Source: Metridium senile
Lineage: Eukaryota; Cnidaria; Anthozoa; Actiniaria; Metridiidae
Direction of reading: 5' to 3'
Assembly (NCBI GenBank): GCA_949775045.1
Contig: OX459105.1
Location: 15,710,227 to 15,774,226 of the forward strand
DNA: 64,000 nt
A model generated the notes under the pieces. It saw nothing but the letters and a program-made list of their open reading frames with translations. It was not told the origin of the DNA and searched no databases. This document shows, in pieces, positions 36,623 through 47,465 of the stretch (positions within the stretch are counted from its first letter, which is position 1; the number at the start of each line of letters is the position of its first letter). A program made the translations under genes and the position numbers.

Positions 36623-39600
36623 TTAAGATTGGTTACATCCATACAGTTCCATTCGAAGTGAGATCCAACCATGCCAAGTCTTGACAATCAATCGTATGTA
36701 GCGCCCATATAATGCTGGACTGAGGTTATTTTTGACTACATTATCTCTGTTAACGTTCCCAGAAAACACTTTGCCGCCCTCATAGCTGATGAAACTTGCA
36801 CCAGGGGTTGTCTTGTACGCAAGAATATAGCTTGTAACCCATTGGTATTTGTCAGACCGTCCTTGAGTGGCGACAGCTGCCATGAAAAATCAATCAATCA
36901 ATCAAACACTATTTCAGTACGCTACAAATTTCAACATAGTGCAACGTTATATATAGTGGGATGTCAAAATGATAACAGATATTATAACTATGATGTTGAT
37001 AATGATGGTAGTGATGATGCAAGATGAAGATGATGTTGGTAAAGATGATGATGTTAAAATTCACATTGATGATGATGATGACATTAATAATGTTGATAAT
37101 GATGGTAGTGATGAGAATGATGATGATGGTAGTGATGAGAATGATAATGATGGTAGTGATGAGAATGATGATGATGGTAGTGATGAGAATGATGATGATG
37201 ATAGTGATGAGAATGATGATGATGGTAGTGATGAGAATGATAATGATGGTAGTGATGAGAATGATAATGATGGTAGTGATGAGAATGATGATGATGGTAG
37301 TGATGAGAATGATGATGATGATAGTGATGAGAATGATAATGATGGTAGTGATGAGAATGATGATGATGGTAGTGATGAGAATGATAATGATGGTAGTGAT
37401 GAGAATGATGATGATGGTAGTGATGAGAATGATGATGATGATAGTGATGAGAATGATAATGATGGTAGTGATGAGAATGATAATGATGGTAGTGATGAGA
37501 ATGATGATGATGGTAGTGATGAGAATGATGATGATGGTAGTGATGAGAATGATAATGATGGTAGTGATGAGAAGGATAATGATGGTAGTGATGAGAATGA
37601 TGATGATGGTAGTGATGAGAATGATGATGATGATAGTGATGAGAATGATGATGATGATAGTGATGAGAATGATGATGATGGTAGTGATGAGAATGATAAT
37701 GATGGTAGTGATGAGAATGATAATGATGGTAGTGATGAGAATGATGATGATGGTAGTGATGAGAATGATGATGATGGTAGTGATGAGAATGATAATGATG
37801 GTAGTGATGAGAATGATGATGATGGTAGTGATGAGAATGATGATGATGGTAGTGATGAGAATGATAATGATGGTAGTGATGAGAATGATGATGATGGTAG
37901 TGATGAGAATGATGATGATGGTAGTGATGAGAATGATAATGATGATAGTGATGAGAATGATGATGATGGTAGTGATGAGAATGATGATGATGATGATAGT
38001 GATGAGAATGATGATGATGATAGTGATGAGAATGATGATGATGGTAGTGATGAGAATGATAATGATGGTAGTGATGAGAATGATAATGATGGTAGTGATG
38101 AGAATGATAATGATGGTAGTGATGAGAATGATAATGATGGTAGTGATGAGAATGATAATGATGGTAGTGATGAGAATGATGATGATGGTAGTGATGAGAA
38201 TGATAATGATGGTAGTGATGAGAATGATAATGATGGTAGTGATGAGAATGATAATGATGGTAGTGATGAGAATGATAATGATGGTAGTGATGAGAATGAT
38301 AATGATGGTAGTGATGAGAATGATGATGATGGTAGTGATGAGAATGATAATGATGATAGTGATGAGAATGATGATGATGGTAGTGATGAGAATGATAATG
38401 ATGATAGTGATGAGAATGATAATGATGGTAGTGATGAGAATGATAATGATGGTAGTGATGATGATAATGATGGTAGTGATGATGATGATAATGATGGTAG
38501 TGATGATGATAATGATGGTAGTGATGATGATGATAATGATGGTAGTGATGAGAATGATGATGATGGTAGTGATGAGAATGATGATGATGGTAGTGATGAG
38601 AATGATGATGATGGTAGTGATGAGAATGATGATGATGATGGTAGATGATGATGATGTTGGTAAAGAAGATGAAGTTAAAAAATACAATGATGAGTGGTGA
38701 GGTGATATTAATACGGTATTATTAGTATTATATTAATAGTCATAATGATAATGAAAGTAGCGATAAGAATGATGATGGTGGTAATACTTATTTAATAATT
38801 CACTGGAACTAACAATAACCGTAAATCTAAAGAAATGCGACTAATTTATTCCTTAGGTACACAGCAACCTTTCGGCATGAACGAACGATTCGCTTTCAAT
38901 AAATTTTTCCATTGTTCTTTAACTCCTCCGGCCTACATTTTCTATCGCCTTTTGATTGGTTCATCACTTTTCCCGCTTCTTATTTAAACTCAGTGTCTGT
39001 CTAAGTCTAACTCTTTTACTCCGACGAAGGGCCAAAGCTCGAAACGTCAGTAAAGTTAAGTCAACATTTTTTAAGGTGTTACAAATTTCATTATATTACC
39101 TATCATTTATATCAAACACCGACGCGGCCTATACTAATTTACTCGCTAGTTTCCATTAATAATAATGATAATGATGATAGCGATGGAAATAATTCATGAT
39201 GATCGTATCATGGAGGAAAACAGGAAAATGATAAAGATTGCCTTCTGCGATAGCTGAGTATCAGTTAGTATCTTGGTAAACTAAAATTATTAAAAAGCTG
39301 TTGAAAGAGGAGGAATGGGGGGAAGGGCTCAACACCGCAACAAAAAAAAACACAACACCGCATCACAATATCTCATAAACACTTCGAACACCACAGCTTT
39401 AAAATTCACCGCACACCGAAGGCATTCACATCACCACAACACCCCAATTCCCGATGTCCCCCTTTTGAAACGAAAGTGTCGACATGAAATTATACACGGC
39501 CTACAAACATCTTTTTAATATGATTGTTAAGATAGGAAATACCAGTAATGAAGTTTGCTCTGTCAAGGCTAACTTGAATCCACGAACCAACAGTTTGGGT

Positions 39601-42600
39601 CCCAGCCACCCATCCACCGGGCTTACCACCATAATTAAGATTTAGTCTTGCAAACGGTGGAGCGGCTCCGGGGTAGGTTGTTGACGCAGTGATTTGAGAA
39701 TCACGGATAACCATGGAGCTCATCCCAAGTGCTGGCTGGCCGTTACATGCTAGTGAAAACAATCATTATCATTATCATCATCATCATCATCCTCATCCTC
39801 ATCATCATCATCATCAACATCATCATCATCATCATCATCACCATCATCACCATCATCACCGTCATCACCGTCATCACCGTCGTCACCGTCGTCACCGTCA
39901 ACACCGTCATCACCGTCGTCACCGTCGTCACCGTCGTCGCCGTCGTCGCCCCAATGCTGTCTATCTCGCCCCATTGATATCTATCTCGCCCCATTGCCCT
40001 ATCTCGCAATGGGGTGAGATAGACAGCAATGGGTGAGATAGACAGCAATGGGGCGAGATAGATATCAATGCTGTCTATCTCGCCCCATTGATATCTATCT
40101 CGCCCCATTGCTGTCTATCTCGCCCCATTGCTGTCTATCTCGCCCCATTGCTGTCTATCTCTCCCCATTGCTGTCCATCTCTCCCACTGCTGTCTATCTC
40201 GCCCCATTGCTGTCTATCTCTCCCCATTGCTGTCTATCTCGCCCCATTGCTGTCTATCTCGCCCCATTCCTGTCTATCTCTCCCCATTGCTGTCTATCTC
40301 TCTCCATTGCTGTCTATCTCTCCCATTGCTGTCTATCTCTCCCCATTGCTGTCCATCTCTCCCCCATTGCTGTTTATCTCGCTCCATTGCTGTCTATCTC
40401 TCCCATTGCTGTCTATCTCTCCCCATTGCTGTCCATCTCTCCCCCATTGCTGTTTATCTCGCCCCATTGCTGTCTATCTCTCCCCATTGCTGTCTATCTC
40501 TCCCATTGATATCTATCTCGCCCCACTGCTGTCTATCTCGCCCCATTGCTGTCTATCTCGCCCCATTGCTGTCTATCTCTCCCCATTGCTGTCTATCTCT
40601 CCCCATTGCTGTCTATCTCTCCCATTGCTGTCTATCTCTCCCATTGCTGTCTATCTCTCCCCATTGCTGTCCATCTCTCCCCCATTGCTGTTTATCTCGC
40701 TCCATTGCTGTCTTTCTCTCCCATTGCTGTCTATCTCTCCCCATTGCTGTCTATCTCTCCCATTGCTGTCTATCTCTCCCATTGCTGTCTATCTCTCCCC
40801 ATTGCTGTCCATCTCTCCCCCATTGCTGTTTATCTCGCTCCATTGCTGTCTTTCTCTCCCATTGCTGTCTATCTCGCCCCATTGCTGTCTATCTCTCCCC
40901 ATTGCTGTCTATCTCTCCCCATTGCTGTCTATCTCCCCCATTGCTGTTTATCTCTCCCCATTGCTGTCTATCTCTCCCCATTGCTGTCCATCTCTCCCCC
41001 ATTGCTGTTTATCTCGCTCCATTGCTGTCTTTCTCTCCCATTGCTGTCTATCTCTCCCCATTGCTGTCCATCTCTCCCCCATTGCTGTTTATCTCGCCCC
41101 ATTGCTGTCTATCTCGCCCCATTGCTGTCTATCTCTCCCCATTGCTGTCTATCTCTCCCATTGCTGTCTATCTCGCCCCATTGCTGTCTATCTCGCACCA
41201 TTGCTGTCTATCTCTCCCCATTGCTGTCCATCTCTCCCCCATTGCTGTTTATCTCGCCCCATTGCTGTCTATCTCTCCCCCATTGCTGTTTATCTCGCCC
41301 CATTGCTGTCTATCTCGCCCCATTGCTGTCCATCTTTCCCCATTGCTGTCTATCTCGCACCATTGCTGTATAGTGTCGTGTAGAATAGCCTTACAATACT
41401 TCTTACTTTTCTCGCAATTGTTCCCATAGCGGTTGAACATGCACTTGCATGCATAGGAAACGCCCAGGTCTATGCATGTCCCTCCATTCTTGCAAGGGTT
41501 GCTGGTATCACAAATACCCATCTCTGTTGATTGCAAACAATATATATAGTTTCCGAGAAACTTTGTCACCCGTGAGGTGAGAAGCCTGCAAGATAGTAGC
41601 GCAGGGGACTATGTGTTATTCAGTCTATGTATACTTTACTAGAACGCAGGGATTTCACGAACTCATCGCCACACTTGTCAATGTGTTATTGAAAAATGTC
41701 AACTAGAAAGGCGTGCCTAATGCTCATTTTTTGAATTGATCCATGATCCTTTGCGCCACTGTAGCTTGTAGGCTTTTTATCGGTGACAAACTTTCTCAGA
41801 AAGATCACATGTGTGCTTCCCGTGAAGCATTGCGACTAAATTATACAGGAACTCAACACGGATTAAGTGCTCTAAGAAGCTAGTCATGACGACATGACTA
41901 GCAGTAACTTACTTATTCCACAGGTTTGACCAGATGTGTATTGGGGGCATGCGCACAATTACTGAACACATGTGTGCTTCCCGTGAAGCATTGCAACTAG
42001 ATAACACAGGAACTCCATACGGATTAAGTGCTCTGAGAAGTAACTTACTTATTTCACAGTTTTGACCAGATGTGTATTGGGGGCATGCGCACAAGTACTT
42101 TCCAAGACCAAAGTATATACATTCTCCTCCATTTTTACATTGTCCAGCGGCACAGTTTTCGATGGCTAGTGTTGTCATGTTGCAGTACTTTAAGGAGCTT
42201 AATTGCGCATGGTCAACAAACCAATACCGACCGCTGATATCCCCAACAGATTTCAGTATTTCAGCGCAGGAGACCGCTGGCATCTCTTCTACCGTACCGA
42301 CAGCAACTGAGAAAAAGAGTATAACAGACACGTGAACTATTGTCCCGCTCAACGTTCGTCTCACTTCGATGCAAAGGCCCGGCTACCTTTCAAGATGGCG
42401 CAGGGAACTGTGAAGGGGACTATTGTTTTAACTACAAGTATTTCAAAAATCTTTGTCGCAGCCAAAGCTACCTTCCGCACACTGAACCCTGCAAAGGATG
42501 TCGGTATCTCTTCTTTTGTTATCAATTCATTCATAGCATATTTTGGATGGACGTGTTTGTGTTGTATGACCATAACACTGTCGTTACAGTCGTAGATGAT

Positions 42601-43188
42601 AAAACACTGATATTTCTTTAAAAAACGTGTTATAAATCACTGACAAATTATGTTCATAATACCGACAACCTTTGCAGGCTTTAGAGTACGTGTGATCTGT
42701 AGCTTCGGCTGCGACAACGATTTTTGAAATATGTATAGTTTAATAAACGAGCAGGAGTGTTTTATCAGGTTTAAAATCCCGAGGGCGACAACGTTTATTG
42801 AAATATGTGTATATAATGCAATATATAGCAAATATCAAATGAAGCAGAATAGAAAATGTAAAAAAAATATATACTTTTTTTCACCTCGATAAGGATTATC
42901 AAAGTAAGTAGTATCCGGGACTACTAATGCGTCCTTTGGTACATGTTCTATGGTTCTGTTGTTAATCTCACAAAGATGTTTTTTCAAGAAGAAGTTTAAA
43001 CTTTGACATCGACCATCATTCTTACAGGTCTGCCAACAGTCGTTGAGGTCAGCGGTCGAATAAGAGAAGATCACGTGACCTTGTAGTATGGTATCAGAGA
43101 TTGAGGTAAAGCACGTACTTTGACTGAAATGTACCATGTGACTTGTAAGAGCCAATAAGATGACTGCTAATGTCAACTGAGATTTCAT
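36623..43188 (-). CDS. Secreted PAN / fibrinogen-like / EGF2 / discoidin protein, gene B
   Basis: Exons 42885-43188, 42049-42306, 41407-41523, 39543-39749 and 36623-36876 join in phase to 379 aa. The order is signal peptide (MKSQLTLAVILLALTSHMVH), PAN-like module (CWQTCKNDGRC), fibrinogen-like segment (SCAEILKSVGDISGRYW), EGF 1 (CAAGQCKNGGEC), EGF 2 (CDTSNPCKNGGTC, ending CMFNRYGNNC) and an F5/8 type C domain split over two exons (ALGMSSMVIRDSQIT / RLIVKTWHGWISLRMELYGC). The paralogue A lacks EGF 2. Compared with A, the fibrinogen-like and EGF 1 parts are fused in one exon while the discoidin domain gains an intron after FIT. The role is as for A: an extracellular, probably glycan-binding adhesive or mucosal protein. 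The start matches A exactly. Introns 3 and 4 are inflated by minisatellites of 1.4 and 1.5 kb. Confidence 0.9.
36990..38650. repeat. 24-bp minisatellite, about 64 copies
   Basis: The unit is GATAATGATGGTAGTGATGAGAAT (quoted as GATAATGATGGT + AGTGATGAGAAT) with GAT/AAT swaps at fixed places. Because the unit is a multiple of three and stop-free, frames of over 550 codons appear on both strands. The array occupies most of intron 4 of gene B, inside the discoidin-coding region. Confidence 0.96.
38650..39542. other. Rest of gene B intron 4
   Basis: AT-rich with residual GAT units. Around 39000-39080 it contains the dispersed GACGAAGGG / GCTCGAAACGTCAGTAA repeat. No exon is seen. Confidence 0.5.
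39765..39950. repeat. ATC and CACCGTCAT microsatellites
   Basis: An ATC array (39770-39855) passes into a 9-bp unit CACCGTC(A/G)T repeated about ten times. Located in intron 3 of gene B, starting about 20 bases from the acceptor of exon 39543-39749. Confidence 0.92.
39950..41375. repeat. 20-21-bp minisatellite, about 68 copies
   Basis: The unit CATTGCTGTCTATCTCGCCC varies at a few positions (CGC/CTC, TCTATC/TCCATC, GTTTATC). Higher-order blocks of about 240 bp are repeated (compare 40630-40860 with 40740-40870 and 40980-41100). Short inverted copies occur at 40005-40065. Frames of up to 433 codons across it are rejected as genes. Confidence 0.96.
41551..41801. mobile_element. Family I MITE, full copy
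   Basis: TTCCGAGAAACTTTGTCACC pairs with GGTGACAAACTTTCTCAGAA. The interior holds AAAGGCGTGCC and CTTTGCGCCACT. A second copy at 45666-45905 lacks the right end. It lies in intron 2 of gene B, 28 bases before exon EGF 2 in plus coordinates. Confidence 0.8.
41797..42098. repeat. Tandem duplication of an exon end with its splice donor
   Basis: Unit 1 (41797-41958) and unit 2 (41965-42098) share CATGTGTGCTTCCCGTGAAG, ACGGATTAAGTGCTCT, and TTTGACCAGATGTGTATTGG. Unit 2 holds the true 3' end of the EGF 1 exon of gene B (42049 on) and its donor; unit 1 is a decoy copy with an intact GTAAGT. Confidence 0.8.
42436..42735. mobile_element. Family A foldback MITE, copy 3
   Basis: TATTTCAAAAATCTTTGTCGC at the left (quoted TATTTCAAAAATC + TTTGTCGC) pairs with GCGACAACGATTTTTGAAATA (GCGACAACG + ATTTTTGAAATA) at the right. 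It lies in intron 1 of gene B. Confidence 0.75.
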
Positions 43189-43283
43189 GATATCTTACTG
43201 TAAATCAAACAAACCAGAAGGAAAATTACAACGATGGTGATGATGATAATGATTGTAACAGTAAAAATCAGAAAAAGAACTAA

Positions 43284-43760
43284 GAACTCGATATGGGAAC
43301 TTTTACACCCTTTTTTGGAACAAATGGAGGAATGGGGGAAGAATGCCAGATCTTTTTAAAGCACCTCGCAGAGAAATTGACCAAGAAGACTGGAGACACA
43401 TATGCAAGCACTATTACATGGATAAGAACACGATTATCATTTGATATAATAAAATCAGTCCACACGTGCGTCAGGGGGACAAGAACCCCATTTTATAAGG
43501 ATAATGACTTTTTAACTGACTTTAATCTCAACACTAATGTATCTGGGATTTTTCTTTAAATTTTAGATTTTATTGTAAATAGGAATCGTTTTTATTTATT
43601 TATTTTTTTAATTCTTTTTATATAGGACATTTTAATAGGACATTGTAATTTTAGAATCATTTTTATTATCGTTTTCTTATTTAAATAGGATATTGTTATT
43701 GTTATTATTATCATTATTGTATTATTAATGTAATTATTGTGAAATAAAGTTATTATTATT
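43284..43760 (+). mobile_element. 5'-truncated LINE with 14-bp target duplication
   Basis: The insert is flanked by AGAAAAAGAACTAA at 43270-43283 and 43761-43774. It encodes an 88-aa fragment (43293-43559) with GTNGGMGEECQIFLKHLAEK and IKSVHTCVRGTR, which resembles the C-terminal tail of retroelement polymerases seen in cnidarian genomes. The 3' end is AATAAAG followed by (TTA)n. Truncated 5' end, simple tail and 14-bp duplication are hallmarks of target-primed reverse transcription. It sits just upstream of gene B. Confidence 0.82.
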
Positions 43761-43774
43761 AGAAAAAGAACTAA

Positions 43775-44280
43775 ATAAATACAAATAATAATAAAACGAA
43801 AAAGGAAATATTGAAAAGGATAACCTAAAAGATAGAAAATAACTGGCAGAAAAGCAGAATTGAAAAGAAAAAAATGTTATCATTACATGATAACAGGAGA
43901 AGAGTAATTAAAAGACTGTGTGTTCTGGTGTTGTGTCAGTGTAAGTCTATGTACATACATACGTCTTATAATTGTAAGTAAACATAATGGTTTGCTAAAG
44001 ATACCGGTGGTACAACCTTATTAAAAACAGCTCATTTTCTTTTCATTATTAGCATTATATTTTCTATATTTATTCGTGATAGATAATGCTCTATGATCGA
44101 AAATGAAATCAACGAAATTGGATTTTCGAAAGTTTTTATTAATATATTTATTCTAAAGTTATTTTCTTAAGCACAGCTTCATTTGTCTTTGATCATGTGA
44201 ATATTGTATTGTTGTCTTGTATGTATTTTTCGGCTTAATTTGTCAAACTAGCTGTTCAATTTATATATCTACTTTTTTTT
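43775..44280. other. AT-rich intergenic stretch
   Basis: No exon, repeat family or regulatory site could be recognised. Confidence 0.5.
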
Positions 44281-44740
44281 ATTGATTCATCCATTAATCC
44301 ATCTATTCAATTATCTATTCATCCATCCATCCATCCATCCATTCATTCATTCATCCATTCATTCATTCATCCATTCATCCATCGATCCATTCATTCATTC
44401 ATCCATCCATCGATCCATCGATCCATTCATTCATTTTACCATTCATTCATCCATCAATCTATCTATTCAATTATCCGTTATCCATCTATTCATTTATTAA
44501 TTCATCCATCCATCTATCCATCCATCCATCCATTAACTAATCCATCCATTCAATTATCCATCCATTCAACCATCTATCCATTCAATCATCTATCCATTCA
44601 TCCACCCATTAAATTGTCCATTCAACCATTCAATCATTCATTCATTGAACCATCTATCCATTCAACCATCGAACCATCGATTCATCGATTCATCCATTCA
44701 TTCATTTATCCATCCATATATTCAATCATATAATAAATAA
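44281..44740. repeat. (CATC)n / (ATTC)n tetranucleotide tract
   Basis: About 450 bases of degenerate ATCC, ATTC and ATCG units. Frames rich in His, Ser and Ile over it are artefacts. Confidence 0.92.
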
Positions 44741-45423
44741 TAAGATATCAATCGCTTATTAAGAAAAAATGCTGCATTTGCAGACATCATTCAACTTACC
44801 TTGTTTAACTCAGATTTCAGACGACGTTTGACACAACCTAGTTCCTTCGTATGCTTCGTTATAGAAGATAAATATTGGCTGACAGGATATGCATTGTATG
44901 TTGACAGAGAGAGCTGTTTGATGTTTCTGTCATAGAAACTTGAATCAATAAATACAGAATACGACTGACTACAAGCCAATGCAAAATTGAAGACTCTTTC
45001 CAAAACAAACCTCCCAACCTACATTAGTATAATTACGCATGCAGGTGACGAAAGATAAAATCGGATAAAATCGTTCTCACCGATTGGTCAATTCGAGAAC
45101 CTTCGTGTTTTTTTTATTATACATTTGTCGATGAAATACCTATATTTCTCTGCTTCAAAAACTTAATATCTTTCACATGCGAAGATAAAATATGTTATTT
45201 TCTGATGTGAAGATATCATCACTATGGTTACACAGCTGTACAGAAACTTCTTGTGTCAAAAAAAGGTTTTATTATATATTTTCATTTATAATTATATAAT
45301 AAACAGAACATTACATGGTCGCTTGTAGATACAAATTTTATCTTCTCATGTTGAAAGATCATTTCAACACTCGAAGATAAAATTCGTATCTCCGCGCGCC
45401 CAGGTAATATCCTCTATATATAC

Positions 45424-45654
45424 CACAGGGAGCCCAAGCTCGTCACTTGTGATGTTTTACAGTAAATGTATGAAGTCGCGAAATATCCTTTCGCTGTGCC
45501 TAAAACTCGGTCACAGACTAGAAAACAGTTATACACAACTATCTACGTAAAAAAAGTATTTATTATTGTATATTTGAGGCACAGCGAAAGGATATTTCGC
45601 GACTCCGTACATTTACTGTAAAACATCACAAGTGACGAGCGTGGGCTCCCTGTG
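45424..45654. mobile_element. Family B MITE (CACAGGG ends), copy 2
   Basis: Inverted ends CACAGGGAGCCCAAGCTCGT and ACGAGCGTGGGCTCCCTGTG, flanked by TATATAC on both sides (left ending 45423, right 45655-45661). The inner GCGAAATATCCTTTCGCTGT also inverts. A copy is nested at 1594-1795. Confidence 0.85.
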
Positions 45655-45665
45655 TATATACAACC

Positions 45666-45905
45666 TTTCTGAGAAACTTTGTCAGCCGTGAAGTGAAAAG
45701 CATACAAGCAAGTAGCGCAGTGAACTATGGGTAACCTATGTTTCCATATTAGAACGCAGGGATTGCATGGTTACATCGCCACACTTTCAATTTGTTATTG
45801 TGGCTATTCTTACTTATTAGACAACAAGAAAGGCGTGCCAAACATCACATTTAGTTTCTGAATCCATGATGCTTTGCGCCACTAGTTTGTATGCTTTTCA
45901 CAGCG
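45666..45905. mobile_element. Family I MITE, right-truncated copy
   Basis: Starts TTTCTGAGAAACTTTGTCAG and shares AGTAGCGCAG, AGAACGCAGGGATT, AGAAAGGCGTGCC and GCTTTGCGCCACT with 41551-41801. It begins immediately beside the family B copy. Confidence 0.75.
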
Positions 45906-46114
45906 AAAAGGGTATATGATCATCATTGAACACATTTTTTTTTTTTCTGGAAATGTCTTTTTTTATTTTTTTTTAGATAATAACGTTCGTACTTATACTA
46001 AAACAATTATTCTCCTCTAGCTCGAAGAATAACTATACAATGCAGTTTCAGTGCTAGAGCGATTTTCAGTAAAAATTTGCAGTAGACTCTTAAGCCATAT
46101 TTTTCTTGCACGGG

Positions 46115-46250
46115 CGAGAGAAAGTCACTCTGGTTGCGCAGGGGATCATGAGAGAAAGTCACTCTAGTTGCGCAGGGGATCATGAGAGAAAGTCACTCTA
46201 GTTGCGCAGGGGATCATGGGAGAAATTCACTCAAGTTGCGCAGGGGATCA
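46115..46250. repeat. 34-bp tandem repeat, four copies
   Basis: Units of the form GAGAAAGTCACTCTAGTTGC + GCAGGGGATCATGA, the last diverging to AAATTCACTCAAGTTGCGC. The small open frame over it is discarded. Confidence 0.9.
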
Positions 46251-46328
46251 GGATCTGAAACATCTAGAATACAGCGGTTTTATGGGGATCACCGTAGCGT
46301 CCTCTCACTCCGGCATGCACTGCAATGT

Positions 46329-46450
46329 TGGGTTTCCTGTGGTACAAATAGACGAAAGTGGGAGGGGTAGGTGAAAGAGAACTCCTCCTCTACTTTTTCC
46401 ATTGGGGATCACCATGTTTTCTCAATCAATGTGGTACCACAGGAAACCCA
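46329..46450. mobile_element. Foldback element with TGGGTTTCCTGTGGTAC ends
   Basis: TGGGTTTCCTGTGGTAC at 46329 pairs with GTACCACAGGAAACCCA ending at 46450. GGGGATCACC occurs on both sides of the stem region. Confidence 0.75.
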
Positions 46451-46655
46451 AGGGGATAAATAAACTCACAACTTCACATCTTTGTTAATTCGTAAAGCAT
46501 TCTGGAACTAGTAGGCAAGATCCAATAAACCTCATTTCATTGTCGAAAAAAAGCAGTAAAGAAACAATCAGAAAAAGGCAAGGACACAAACAAAATGAAA
46601 TGTTTATTATGTTCATATACAACGCAAGATTTGATTCGTAAAAAGTAGAAACGGT

Positions 46656-46924
46656 TCAAAAATCGTTGTCGCAATCAACGATACAGTCCACACTCTGAAG
46701 CCTGCAAGGCATGTCGGTATTTCTTCTCTTGCTATCGATTTATTTAATTAAATATTTCAATTTTGATAGTACGTGTTTATGTTGTTGCAGTGTTAGATGA
46801 TGAAACAAACATTTGTTTAAAAAACGTCTACTAAATCACATTTTATGCTCATATTACCGACATCCTTTTCAGGCTTCATAGTGCGGACTGTAGCTTTGAT
46901 TGCGACAATTTTGATATAGGTGTA
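46656..46924. mobile_element. Family A foldback MITE, copy 4
   Basis: TTCAAAAATCGTTGTCGCAA at the left pairs with TTGCGACAATTTTGATATAGG (quoted TTGCGACAATTTTG + ATATAGG) at the right. GCAAGGCATGTCGGTAT has its partner ATTACCGACATCC inside. Confidence 0.7.
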
Positions 46925-47119
46925 TATTTAAAAGAAAAACCAACGCGGATAATTAGATTATCAAGAACTTTATTAGGAAATTTGCATACAGATAGAGAAT
47001 AAATAGAGCTTCAGAGCTTAAAATATCTATAACTTACAAATATAACTAGAGTAGAATTCCCACAGAATCAAGAATTTTAAATAACGGGAGGTTGCATTGT
47101 AGCGCAAAACTTACACAGC

Positions 47120-47465
47120 GCAAGAGCATCAATTCACGTTACGCGTACTCAGTGGATGGTTGTGTAAGTATTACGGATTATATATTATAGTACGCGTAAC
47201 ATAAACCGCTGCCGCGCGTAAGAGATGCACACGCCCATCGCAAGAATATCAATTCACGTTACCCGTACTTTGTGCATGTTGGTGTTAAGTTAGTGTTACG
47301 AGATTACGTATCAAAGTACGCGTAACATGAACCACTGCCTCGCGTAAGGGATGCGCATCGCAAGAACATCAATTCACGTTACCCGTACTTTGTGCTTGTT
47401 GGTGTTAAGTTAGTGTTACGGGATTACGTATTAAAGTACGCGTAACGTAAACCGCTGCCTTACAT
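47120..47465. repeat. 120-bp tandem repeat, three copies
   Basis: Each unit runs from ATCAATTCACGTTAC through a GTTAAGTTAGTGTTACG (or variant) to TACGCGTAACATAAACCGCT and CGCGTAAG. Within a unit GTTACGCGTA and TACGCGTAAC invert. Copy starts are at about 47130, 47250 and 47370. Confidence 0.85.

Noticed and set aside
36909..38700. Open frames of 558-592 codons on both strands
   Set aside because: They are translations of a 24-bp minisatellite; all frames stay open because the unit is a multiple of three without stops.
40048..41375. CRISPR-like array of short repeats
   Set aside because: Units are tandem without unique spacers, the setting is an animal intron and no cas gene exists.
40048..41429. 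Open frames of up to 433 codons rich in Leu, Ser, Ile and Pro
   Set aside because: They come from the 20-21-bp minisatellite in an intron of gene B and have no domain.
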